A stretch of DNA of 64,000 nucleotides, from assembly GCF_000747525.1 (NCBI RefSeq), contig NZ_CP009278.1, positions 3,100,001-3,164,000 on the forward strand. The letters run 5' to 3'. The notes beneath the pieces are model-generated. The model was not told the DNA's origin. It searched no databases and was given only the letters and a program-made list of their open reading frames with translations. The DNA comes from Sphingobacterium sp. ML3W (lineage in GTDB: Bacteria > Bacteroidota > Bacteroidia > Sphingobacteriales > Sphingobacteriaceae). This document shows, piece by piece, positions 6,521 to 14,772 of this stretch. A program made the translations under genes and the position numbers. Numbering within the stretch: the first letter of the stretch is position 1; the number at the start of each line of letters is the position of its first letter.

Positions 6521-8827
6521 TTAAAAGAATTTTGAGAATAAACCTGGTTTCTTCCAGGTCTTTTTGTACTCATCTGCCAGAGCAGCATGATCACTATAAC
6601 CCAATACACGGTCAAGACGTTGATGTGCTTGCTTCAAATCGCCACTGATATATAAAGCATTTGCTACTAATAGATGAACTTCTTCGGACGTATCATCATA
6701 GCCCCACTCTTCCCTCTCATAAATATGCGCTAATTTATTGGAGTACCTAAGTAAAGGTTCAATTTGATTTTCAGCTGCAAATAATTTGATACCATATAGC
6801 AACCATTGTAGATATTCCGGTGCGTCAAATGTTTCTTCACAAAACAAATCATGCGCTGTAAAAAAGTCAATTCCTACTGGATACTCCTCCATCAAATAAT
6901 GACTTTTCATGATCATATATAACGTTTTTGCTTTATCAAAGGCATTAATAATAAATTCCTTCTTATTGGCTAAGTATAATCGAGCTGTATGGTTTACATT
7001 CTTGTAGTCGTCCAGTTCATTGTAAATTTGCATCAGCACATAGGGTGGATGTGGTTCGTGCGGATACTGGTCGGCAATATGATTATAATAAGCGACCTTA
7101 ACCTCTTGTGATTCATCTTCATAAATATCGTAAAGGATTCCTTCTACAGCATTTTTCGCGGCTTCATAATCTCTAAAATCATAATCGGAAATATCTGGAT
7201 TCACGACATAGTGATGATAGATTTCAGTTAACAAATCCTGTGCTTCATCAACACTATTTTCAGTCTCACCTAAGGCATTCTTGACAATTAAATAATCTGC
7301 TTGGTGTTTTAGATATAGATAAAAGTTTGAATCTTCTGCCGTATAAATACGAAAGAATCTTGTTAACGCAGCTTTTGCATCGACATAATCTTCTTGTTTA
7401 ATTAACGCATCTAATAAGGTATGATGGAGTTCTTCAAATTCACTATGTTGCAAGCCAATAGTTGTCACATCGATGGCAGTTCTATAACATTCATGTTTAA
7501 TAAGTATTGCACCATAATTATTGCAGCACATGGCCCAATTGTGTCTGGTACCTAAATAATCACTTTCATAACTATCCTCTTCAAAATACGCCTGAAAAGC
7601 ATGAAAAGATTGTTCATAGAGACCCGATAACATCGCTTGAAACAACGTAAGATCCTCCGGATCTGTAATTTGTTCTGCAATAAATTCGCTGAGTTCAACG
7701 CCGTCATTGTAAAGGTCTCGAGGTAAATCTTCAAATGTTGGCAGTTCCAAATCAATAGCTCCCGTTGCTAAATACTTGGACACAAAATAACGTCTCCAGG
7801 TTGTGGATGTTGTTTTAAGCTCAATTGCTTTGCTCAGGAGTGGTAATGCTTCTGCGTGGCGTGCTTCTTCATGTAAATAAGTTCCCGCAAAATGATACGG
7901 AGAAAATTTATCGGAATACGTATCAATCAGCCTAAGCGCGTGATGATAATAAAAATCGGCTTTTAAATGCAACCGTTCAAAATGATTACGCTCAACGATT
8001 AGCTGGAAATAAAACACGTCATCATCAACAAGTCCATTCTTAATCAGTTTATCAAAACGTTGGTGCCATTTCACTAGGCCATCCAAAACATCGTCTTCAT
8101 CATTTGCACCTCTGATCAATTTTAATAAAATTGCTTTTGCCAAGGCTATATCTTCATTTTCGAAAGCTATTTCTGCAAGATATAGGTAGTCGCTATCATT
8201 GGCGCTGGCAAATTGCTGTATATGATTTGCTATAACCTTTACGATTTCATCGGAAGCTATTAATTTCTTTTCCTGTAGCAGATAAATCTTCTTCATCAGA
8301 TAAATTGAATTAAACTGATCCCGCTGCTCTCTATCTGCTGTATAATGTGTGGTAAAGAAAGACATTCCTTCGTCCAATGTTTTCAAAATAGAGGCAGTTT
8401 CTCCGGCAGATTCATAAATCCTAATTAAGAAATCAAAACCAGACGTTGCATGGCTAGGATCTTGGATTAAACGTTGCGCATAACCGATATAATCGTTACT
8501 ATTTTCGGACGTAATGTGTCTTTTGGAAAGATTAATATAAGCTAAATTATAATCATTATTCAATGTATAACTTAGCATATGTTGTAGTGCTTCTGAATTT
8601 TCGGGCTCGAGACTTATTATTTTCTTAAGATAAGGAACCGTAAATTGATTCATCGCGTCATATACAAGCTCTGGATGACCAGGGTGAACATAATCGTGAT
8701 GTGCAACGGCCATTAAAAACAATACTGCTGTATCGTCAGGATGATTTTCAAGATGTTGCTCTCCTCCTTCGATACATTGTGCTAAATCACCTCTAGTATA
8801 TAAATCTTCTAACTCCGCTATGTTCAT
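6521..8827 (-). CDS. Large TPR-like helical repeat protein
   Basis: A 768-residue protein without a signal peptide or membrane segment. It consists of degenerate helix-turn-helix repeats with TPR features, for example ALPLLSKAIELKTTSTTWRRY, CYRTAIDVTTIGLQHSE and DYVDAKAALTRFFRIYTAED. The N-terminus also has a TPR-like unit (DLAQCIEGGEQHLENHPDD). The extreme C-terminus is short and basic-aromatic (KKPGLFSKFF), similar in style to the end of the 851-residue protein at 12189. It is the first gene of a minus-strand trio. A scaffold or regulatory role is plausible; the partner is unknown. Confidence 0.7.
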   Translation of the reverse strand: MNIAELEDLYTRGDLAQCIEGGEQHLENHPDDTAVLFLMAVAHHDYVHPGHPELVYDAMNQFTVPYLKKIISLEPENSEALQHMLSYTLNNDYNLAYINLSKRHITSENSNDYIGYAQRLIQDPSHATSGFDFLIRIYESAGETASILKTLDEGMSFFTTHYTADREQRDQFNSIYLMKKIYLLQEKKLIASDEIVKVIANHIQQFASANDSDYLYLAEIAFENEDIALAKAILLKLIRGANDEDDVLDGLVKWHQRFDKLIKNGLVDDDVFYFQLIVERNHFERLHLKADFYYHHALRLIDTYSDKFSPYHFAGTYLHEEARHAEALPLLSKAIELKTTSTTWRRYFVSKYLATGAIDLELPTFEDLPRDLYNDGVELSEFIAEQITDPEDLTLFQAMLSGLYEQSFHAFQAYFEEDSYESDYLGTRHNWAMCCNNYGAILIKHECYRTAIDVTTIGLQHSEFEELHHTLLDALIKQEDYVDAKAALTRFFRIYTAEDSNFYLYLKHQADYLIVKNALGETENSVDEAQDLLTEIYHHYVVNPDISDYDFRDYEAAKNAVEGILYDIYEDESQEVKVAYYNHIADQYPHEPHPPYVLMQIYNELDDYKNVNHTARLYLANKKEFIINAFDKAKTLYMIMKSHYLMEEYPVGIDFFTAHDLFCEETFDAPEYLQWLLYGIKLFAAENQIEPLLRYSNKLAHIYEREEWGYDDTSEEVHLLVANALYISGDLKQAHQRLDRVLGYSDHAALADEYKKTWKKPGLFSKFF

Positions 8828-8878
8828 TCGTATCTAATTTGTTTGAATAATGATTTGACATTTAAAATATCATAAACA

Positions 8879-8963
8879 AAGTTAGTGAATAAACAGCTTT
8901 CAAAAAATCCCCAGTTTCAGCTACTATTTTAAAAAGCGAATCTTCTTATCTTTGATGTAGCGG
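8879..8963 (+). promoter_or_regulatory. Promoter-bearing repeat, copy A
   Basis: An 85-base segment shared with 11195-11280 at close to 90 percent identity by eye. It ends in TATCTTTG at 8947-8954, a match to the Bacteroidota -7 consensus. A -33 TTG is not evident; TTTT lies at the expected distance. It drives transcription toward the gene at 9184. Confidence 0.7.
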
Positions 8964-8975
8964 ATAATTTTCACC

Positions 8976-9168
8976 CGAATAAATTGTTTTTTAAAGGTGA
9001 TACAGCTATCATCAGTGATTTATCATTGTAGCTTACAATTTTTTGTAACTCATGATGGTTTCATACGAATAAATATTAATCAGTGTTTGTTTTTTAAAGG
9101 TGATTTAGCTATCATGAGTAATTTATTCATTGCAGTTAGTGAAATCTTGCCACTCATGACGGTTTCAG
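8976..9168 (+). repeat. Imperfect tandem duplication in the leader
   Basis: Two units, about 8976-9064 and 9065-9168, share in order CGAATAAAT, TTTTTTAAAGGTGAT, AGCTATCAT, a divergent middle, and ACTCATGAYGGTTTCA. The duplication lies between the promoter repeat and the start at 9184, so it would be in the transcribed leader. Together with copy A it fills the gap 8828-9183; no gene is seen there. Confidence 0.65.
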
Positions 9169-9183
9169 TTAAAATAAGAAATT

Positions 9184-9855
9184 ATGTATTACTACTATTG
9201 CAATTCATTAGGAAACAGGCCACGATATTACTTCCATACCTTTTTGATTTCTCTAATGATCGGTTGTGGAACAAGTAATGCGCAAACAAATTCGGTAGCA
9301 GCAGTTTCACCGAAATACAGCTTACAGAAAGACACAATTCAAATTCGAGAAACATTTAATAAAGAGGATCTTACTGTAAACGAGTATCTGACGGGGAGAT
9401 TGAAACCCATCAGAGCCAATTTCAAAAGAATCAACAGCATCGCTAACTGGACGTCCATCATCACCGAAGACATATGGGAATCGACCGAAGGTGGTGTTGC
9501 CAAATATTATTATCTAAATGGAACATTAGAAAAAATATTGAGTAGACATTTAGGAGAAACCGGCCAACTATTGACCGAATATTATTTACAAGACGGACAA
9601 CTTTCATTTGTGTTTGAGAAATCATACCAATATAACAGACCCATATATCAAGACGCTACATTAATGAAAGAACTAGGTGATACTGAAATATTTGATATGG
9701 CAAAATCTCAAATAACAGAAGATCGTAATTACTTTGAAAACGGAGAACTTATACATCAATTTAGCAACCTTGATTGTGGTGCACCATTCGCATCCGACTA
9801 TTTACTGCAAGAGCAGAAAAGAATAAATGAAGATTTTAATAGGTTGATGAAATAA
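9184..9855 (+). CDS. Exported hypothetical protein
   Basis: 223 residues. The N-terminal segment (FHTFLISLMIGCGTSNAQ) is either a lipobox (MIGC) or a signal peptidase I site (SNAQ). It resembles the N-terminus of the protein at 11336 (NKPTYF...MINCQTSKAQ) when aligned at NRPRYYF, so the residues before NRPR may not be translated and the start is uncertain. The mature part contains MORN-like short strands (AKYYYLNGTLEKI, TEYYLQDGQLSFV) and ends with a charged helix. Function unknown. The shared promoter repeat and N-terminus tie it to the WG protein at 11336. Confidence 0.55.
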   Translation: MYYYYCNSLGNRPRYYFHTFLISLMIGCGTSNAQTNSVAAVSPKYSLQKDTIQIRETFNKEDLTVNEYLTGRLKPIRANFKRINSIANWTSIITEDIWESTEGGVAKYYYLNGTLEKILSRHLGETGQLLTEYYLQDGQLSFVFEKSYQYNRPIYQDATLMKELGDTEIFDMAKSQITEDRNYFENGELIHQFSNLDCGAPFASDYLLQEQKRINEDFNRLMK

Positions 9856-9864
9856 AAAAAAATA

Positions 9865-10014
9865 ATGAATATTATGACCGACCACGGTAGGGATACAAAT
9901 GTGACGTTTGCACCAGCTGGGGAGCTGTTCAAAATAGTTTACATGCTGATCAAAAGGGTGTCTCTAAAGCTCTTCAAACATAAGGTGATTGTTTGTTATC
10001 AAGAGGAGAATTAG
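9865..10014 (+). pseudogene. Short degraded frame (49 codons)
   Basis: An ATG ten bases after the previous stop opens 49 codons ending TAG 10012-10014. The central DTNVTFAPAGELFKIVYM segment looks protein-like, but no family is apparent. The stop abuts the next ATG at 10015. It is more likely a gene remnant than a functional peptide. Confidence 0.25.
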
Positions 10015-10191
10015 ATGTTTATTAAACGAAGAATTTTAGATGCCATTAGTGATTACGAAAATAATACAGAAGGTTGGTATTATTTACCCAGTCCTAAAAA
10101 AAGTTGGGAGCTTGAAACTAAAGGAATATTTGTAGATGATAAATATGGAGAACATCAAGAAGAAGTACAAAAAAAACACCCAATTGACTAA
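10015..10191 (+). pseudogene. 5' fragment of an immunity-type gene (58 codons)
   Basis: The ATG at 10015 follows a good ribosome binding site (AGGAG ending 10008) and opens a 58-codon frame. The first 45 residues (ILDAISDYENNTEGWYYLPS..WELETKGIFVDD) look like the start of a normal small cytoplasmic protein. The frame then runs into the start of the next gene at 10136 and ends in its first 20 codons. This suggests a truncated immunity-type gene fused by recombination to unrelated downstream sequence. Confidence 0.4.
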
Positions 10192-10948
10192 AACAAGAAA
10201 GACCATAGGAATAATAACTACAATCATCTTGACAACTTTGTTAGGGCTGTCCTACTATTCCCTTGAAAACTTTTTTTACAGCGACTTTGGCTGTGGGTGT
10301 AGTTCGACTTGTATTGGTTATTATCCCGTTTTGACTTCAAAACTTATTGGATATGGTTTGTTATTCGGTTCCACTGTTTTGTTCATTGCAAGTATTTGGA
10401 AGTTCAAAGGGCTTTCAAAATTATGGACAATTCCTGCCATGATAATTTTCGGACTCGCGTTTTACGGAAATGGATATATGATTTTTAATAAAGGAGGTTG
10501 TGGCTATTCATTAAATCAAGCAACGTTTTTCATAAATCAGACAAAACTTGGAGACTTTGCTAAAGAGGACGCAGAAACAATAAACCTTGACAGTTTAAAA
10601 GACGGAAAACTAAGAGGAAAATTATTAGGCTACTCTATCAAGGGAAAAGAATTGACAGCTTTTAGAATTGGAGAAGAACCATTAAAAATTAAGACAAGTT
10701 TTCTGTTTTGGAAAGTACGTAACAATTTAATAATAAATAACATTTCTTATGGACTAAATACTTTCCAAAATTTTGAAGCAGAAAATGTAAAGGGTCATTA
10801 TGAGTTCATTGGTGGACAAGGAATGACAGAAAAAGACTTTTTGGACGAGTTTGTATTAATACAAAAGGAATTATCAAGTAAAATAAAGAACAAAAAAATA
10901 ATAAATAACAGTGACGGGACAACGAGATTTATATTTGAGAAAGAGTGA
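10136..10948 (+). CDS. Hypothetical membrane protein
   Basis: 270 residues; the start is ATG 10136 or ATG 10145. Three membrane segments are visible (about residues 24-45, 68-90 and 97-118), with a Cys-rich loop (CGCSSTC) between the first two and a second CGY after the third, hinting at disulfides or metal binding outside the membrane. The remaining 150 residues are soluble, with a strand-rich centre and a lysine-rich end. No family was recognised. It overlaps the truncated frame at 10015 and stands alone on its side. Confidence 0.6.
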   Translation: MINMENIKKKYKKNTQLTKTRKTIGIITTIILTTLLGLSYYSLENFFYSDFGCGCSSTCIGYYPVLTSKLIGYGLLFGSTVLFIASIWKFKGLSKLWTIPAMIIFGLAFYGNGYMIFNKGGCGYSLNQATFFINQTKLGDFAKEDAETINLDSLKDGKLRGKLLGYSIKGKELTAFRIGEEPLKIKTSFLFWKVRNNLIINNISYGLNTFQNFEAENVKGHYEFIGGQGMTEKDFLDEFVLIQKELSSKIKNKKIINNSDGTTRFIFEKE

Positions 10949-11194
10949 CCAATAAGAAGCCTGAACCGTTATGTGCCACCTAAAACCTCTAAAATGAAAC
11001 AAGTTCTACTATGACTTTAATCAATTAGATGCTATAAAAAACCACAAGCTATCGTTTCAACGACTTTAAAAATCAAAATTTGCCACTGAAACAAGGATTG
11101 TAAATCCGAGCAATCCAAACGTTGATTTGCTGGCTCTATCCATTAGATTATAATTTTTTTTCGAAATTCATTTACATATAAAAATATGATGATC
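10949..11194. other. Gap without a recognisable gene
   Basis: No supported frame and no clear hairpin terminator. The sequence looks like degraded coding material. It ends where the second promoter repeat begins. Confidence 0.4.
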
Positions 11195-11280
11195 AAGTTT
11201 AATGAATGAACAGCTTTCAAAAAATCCCCGGTTTCAGCTACTAATTTAAAAAGCGAATCTTCTTATCTTTGATACAACAG
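11195..11280 (+). promoter_or_regulatory. Promoter-bearing repeat, copy B
   Basis: Second copy of the 8879-8963 segment. The core CAGCTTTCAAAAAATCCC and the AAAAAGCGAATCTTCTTATC block are identical in both. The -7 element TATCTTTG is at 11264-11271, about 65 bases before the start at 11336. The similarity stops just after the predicted transcription start. Confidence 0.7.
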
Positions 11281-11335
11281 AAAACTTCTGTTAGAAAATG
11301 AATTTATGCAATCAGATATTATTAATTGGACTTTA

Positions 11336-12169
11336 ATGAAAAACAAACCGACCTATTTCGGCTTATCATTTGTATTTTTTTTCATGATCAATTGTCAGAC
11401 AAGCAAAGCTCAAGAAATATTAACTTCCAATGTTGATACGGTTGTAACTCATCAGTTAATAGGCAAAAACAGGTATTATTATGAAGATGAAATGGGTGAG
11501 TTCTTCGGATTAAAAGACGGTGATGATCATATTTTGACACCTGCTATCTATTATAGCATGACATTTTTTAAGGATAATGTTGCTATTGTAACAAATAAAA
11601 AAGGAAAATATGGAGCTATTGATTTAAATGGTATTGAAATCATGCCTTTAAAATACAATTATCTAAGTTACGACAGTAACCCTAATCAATATATATTCAG
11701 CGAAAACGGGAAATATGGCTTGATTGTAGACGGTAACATTGTTATTCAACCTAGGTATGATATGCTAACCTTTATAATCGATGAACTCGCTACTTTTACT
11801 ATAAATGAAAAGTCAGGATTAATAAACCAAAAGGGAGAAATTGTAGTGCCAGCTAAATTCGAAAATATAGAAGAAAATACAAATGAATTATTCACAGTTG
11901 TAGAAAATGGACATATCAGTCTTTATGATATAAAAACATTAAAGCCGTTAGCTTCAAACTATGATTACATGAATATTCAAACTAATGACCAATTGATTTT
12001 AGCTATGAAAGATGGAAAATATGGATACTTAAATAAACTAGGAATGGTCGTTATTCCTTGTAAATATACCTACGCCTCTGTTTTTACCGACGGCACTGCT
12101 TCCGTGGCTCTAGATGAAGATATGAATGACTTACACCAGATAGACATCAATGGTCTTCGTTATGAATAA
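11336..12169 (+). CDS. Exported WG-repeat protein
   Basis: From ATG 11336 the protein has 277 residues with an export signal (FGLSFVFFFMINC then QTSKAQ); an upstream in-frame ATG at 11306 would add ten residues with no export logic. The body has at least five WG units: KGKYGAIDLNGIEIMPLKY, NGKYGLIVDGNIVIQPRYD, EKSGLINQKGEIVVPAKFE, a degenerate unit, and DGKYGYLNKLGMVVIPCKY. Such repeats form beta-rich solenoid-like folds. The next gene, 19 bases downstream, is a cytoplasmic WG/Sel1 protein, so the two probably form one operon driven by promoter copy B. Confidence 0.8.
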   Translation: MKNKPTYFGLSFVFFFMINCQTSKAQEILTSNVDTVVTHQLIGKNRYYYEDEMGEFFGLKDGDDHILTPAIYYSMTFFKDNVAIVTNKKGKYGAIDLNGIEIMPLKYNYLSYDSNPNQYIFSENGKYGLIVDGNIVIQPRYDMLTFIIDELATFTINEKSGLINQKGEIVVPAKFENIEENTNELFTVVENGHISLYDIKTLKPLASNYDYMNIQTNDQLILAMKDGKYGYLNKLGMVVIPCKYTYASVFTDGTASVALDEDMNDLHQIDINGLRYE

Positions 12170-12188
12170 TCCTATTTAATTTCATTTT

Positions 12189-14744
12189 ATGGCACACCGC
12201 ATCTACATATACAATATCGATTCTACTTCTGGAGAAAATTACCCCAATTATTTGGGTGAATGGAACTATGTGTTACCCCCATTGCTCATTTCACTTTTTG
12301 GTTTCAATATTAAGGCAAAAGGAACGCAACTCTATGCAGACCGTGAGCAAGGCATTGTTTTGTTAAGACAATTCTATAATTTATTGGCTGACGAATACCA
12401 GTTGCATTATAAAAAAGCCTATTACGAGCCCGTAAACCGACTATTTGCTTTTTTAGAAGCGCTACCTTACGATAAATTTTCAATTGATGGAACTGATGTT
12501 TTCAAAATGAATGAGGAGAAACATTCGGTACAAGCTAAAGAATGGGTAGTTGAGATTCAAGAACAGATTAAGTTATATCAATTAGCGATTTCGTCACAAA
12601 GCTTAGCTCCTTTACAAGAACTATTGGAAACTTTCGGCTATAAAACATTTTTAGAAGCATTAGAAACTGATTGGATTAATTATGGCTTGGGCTATTGGAA
12701 TGAAGATGTCTACAAGCATAACTACACCGAAATATTTGAAGAAAATAACTTAAAAGGACTAAAAAATGCAAAAGGTAATTGCATTGTACCTGCTATTTAT
12801 AACGAAATATTTGAATTTATAGATGGTATTGCTGTCATTCAAAAAGACAACAAATTTGGCTACCTCAATACAGAAGGAACAGAACTGATACCTCCTATTT
12901 ATGAGGAAGCTTTTGATGCATTTGAAATATATTATGGTGAAATCATCAATTACGATTATGCTTTTAAACAAAAAGTTGGGACTGTTTCCTGCAATAATAA
13001 ATTTGGGCTTTTGGATATCACGAAGAATCAATTGTTTATTCCTATTGTTTATGAGGAATTAGAACTTATTTTCGGGAATTATTTCAATGCTAAAAAGGAT
13101 GATCAATACCACTTAATCAATCATAAAAATGAACAAATCATTAAGGAAGAAAGTGAAAGCCCATTTAAATGTGACGGAATTGAGCTATTCTTTTTTAAAG
13201 TTAAAGGATCTTCAAAACGCAATTTTTTCAATGCGAATGGTATTTTTATTGGTGAATATGTAGAAGATGTACTACAAACATTGCCTCATCATTTTTTCTA
13301 TGTAAAACCAAATAAATGGCAGAAAAAAACGGAAATTATACAAGCCAACGGTGAACTACTAGATACAGAAATAGACCAAGTCATCACCTTATCTTATTAT
13401 CAATCTTTTGCTTATAGAAAAGCGAAAAAATGGTTTCTTTACGACACCCGTCATCAGAAAATATGCTTAGCTGAATTTGATATTCAAAAAATTAAGTTCG
13501 ATTATTTAGCAGATTTCTTCCAAGATGTCTACATCATAGAAACCTCTGTGGGTAATGGTATTTTTGATGCTAAAAATGATTGTTGGTTGCTTCATCCTCA
13601 TACCGATTATCTTAAAATCGAGCATCTCGAAAAACATTTCTTAAGTGTGCATCAAAAAGAGGGGGTTCATTACTGGGATGGAGAGCTCAATCATTTGAGC
13701 CCAGCGTACGATTATATATCAGAAGCCATCAATTTGGAAAGTAATGAACTTTTTCTCTATCAAAAGGAAGAACTCCTTTGCCTGAACTCTAATAAAGAAA
13801 TCAGAAAAATAGCAGATGAAGAGATGGGGGAACTATACCATCGAAAATACAATTTAAGAGGTAAAGATTTGGTCCATTTCGATCAGTTTTATGAGCAATG
13901 GAAAGCAAACATTGGCCAGGATTACTTTCAATATTTTGATGACGAAAGCTTGTTTCAACTAGGACTAGATTTTTTTAAAGCGGATAAAATTGAGGAAGGC
14001 ATTGAAGTCTATAAGCTGGGCGCTGCACGCAATCATCCACAAATGATGACGGAACTAGCAATTATCTATAGCAATACCGAAGAAACTCTGCATGCGAATT
14101 TGCCATTAGCAATCGATTTGTATAAGAAAGCCGCCACTTTGGGAGAAAGAAATGCCTGGAATAATTTAGGCTATCATTACCAGAATGGTATCGGAATTGA
14201 ACAAAATATAACGAAAACAATTGAGGCTTACAGCAAAGCAGGTGAATTGAAAAATAGACTGGGCTGGAGCAATTTAGGAGATTTATATTATTATGGAGAG
14301 CTTGTTGAACAAGATTATGATAAAGCCCTTGAGTATTATTTGAAAGCGCAAAAATTGTATCAATTTAATTCGGATAAAATAACAGACATCTATTTTACGC
14401 AAGAGGATTACAAAAAAGTTTTACCACTACTAAAAAAAGATCGCGAGGAAGAATTTTCACCGATCTATTACGGAATCATGTACGAGCAAGGGTTAGGCGG
14501 ATTAAAGCTAAACCTTAAAAAAGCCATCTCCTTTTATGAAAAAGCAATGGAAATCAATCATTATCCACATGCTGTAAAACAATTATTGTATCATTATCGC
14601 GCAGCATCGGATTTAGCGAATGAAGTGCAATTTAACGCATGGTTGCGCTATGCGGAGGTAAACGAGATTGAAATCGATCGAGAACTTTTAGGGTTAGAAC
14701 CTCCTAAAAAAGAATCCTTTTTCAAAAAGATATTTAAGAAATAA
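12189..14744 (+). CDS. WG-repeat and Sel1-like repeat fusion protein
   Basis: 851 residues, no signal peptide. The N-terminal 190 residues form a unique domain with an Imm-like look. Residues about 190-330 hold WG units (NLKGLKNAKGNCIVPAIYN, DNKFGYLNTEGTELIPPIY, NNKFGLLDITKNQLFIPIV). Residues about 620-800 hold Sel1-like repeats with the A-LGY-Y--G-G---- pattern (NAWNNLGYHYQNGIGIEQN, LGWSNLGDLYYYGELVEQD, PIYYGIMYEQGLGGLKLN). The C-terminus is basic-aromatic (ESFFKKIFKK). The combination suggests a large scaffold. It is followed 28 bases later by the gene at 14773. Confidence 0.8.
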   Translation: MAHRIYIYNIDSTSGENYPNYLGEWNYVLPPLLISLFGFNIKAKGTQLYADREQGIVLLRQFYNLLADEYQLHYKKAYYEPVNRLFAFLEALPYDKFSIDGTDVFKMNEEKHSVQAKEWVVEIQEQIKLYQLAISSQSLAPLQELLETFGYKTFLEALETDWINYGLGYWNEDVYKHNYTEIFEENNLKGLKNAKGNCIVPAIYNEIFEFIDGIAVIQKDNKFGYLNTEGTELIPPIYEEAFDAFEIYYGEIINYDYAFKQKVGTVSCNNKFGLLDITKNQLFIPIVYEELELIFGNYFNAKKDDQYHLINHKNEQIIKEESESPFKCDGIELFFFKVKGSSKRNFFNANGIFIGEYVEDVLQTLPHHFFYVKPNKWQKKTEIIQANGELLDTEIDQVITLSYYQSFAYRKAKKWFLYDTRHQKICLAEFDIQKIKFDYLADFFQDVYIIETSVGNGIFDAKNDCWLLHPHTDYLKIEHLEKHFLSVHQKEGVHYWDGELNHLSPAYDYISEAINLESNELFLYQKEELLCLNSNKEIRKIADEEMGELYHRKYNLRGKDLVHFDQFYEQWKANIGQDYFQYFDDESLFQLGLDFFKADKIEEGIEVYKLGAARNHPQMMTELAIIYSNTEETLHANLPLAIDLYKKAATLGERNAWNNLGYHYQNGIGIEQNITKTIEAYSKAGELKNRLGWSNLGDLYYYGELVEQDYDKALEYYLKAQKLYQFNSDKITDIYFTQEDYKKVLPLLKKDREEEFSPIYYGIMYEQGLGGLKLNLKKAISFYEKAMEINHYPHAVKQLLYHYRAASDLANEVQFNAWLRYAEVNEIEIDRELLGLEPPKKESFFKKIFKK

Positions 14745-14772
14745 ACTGGCTAATCAGCATAAAACAAGAGCT

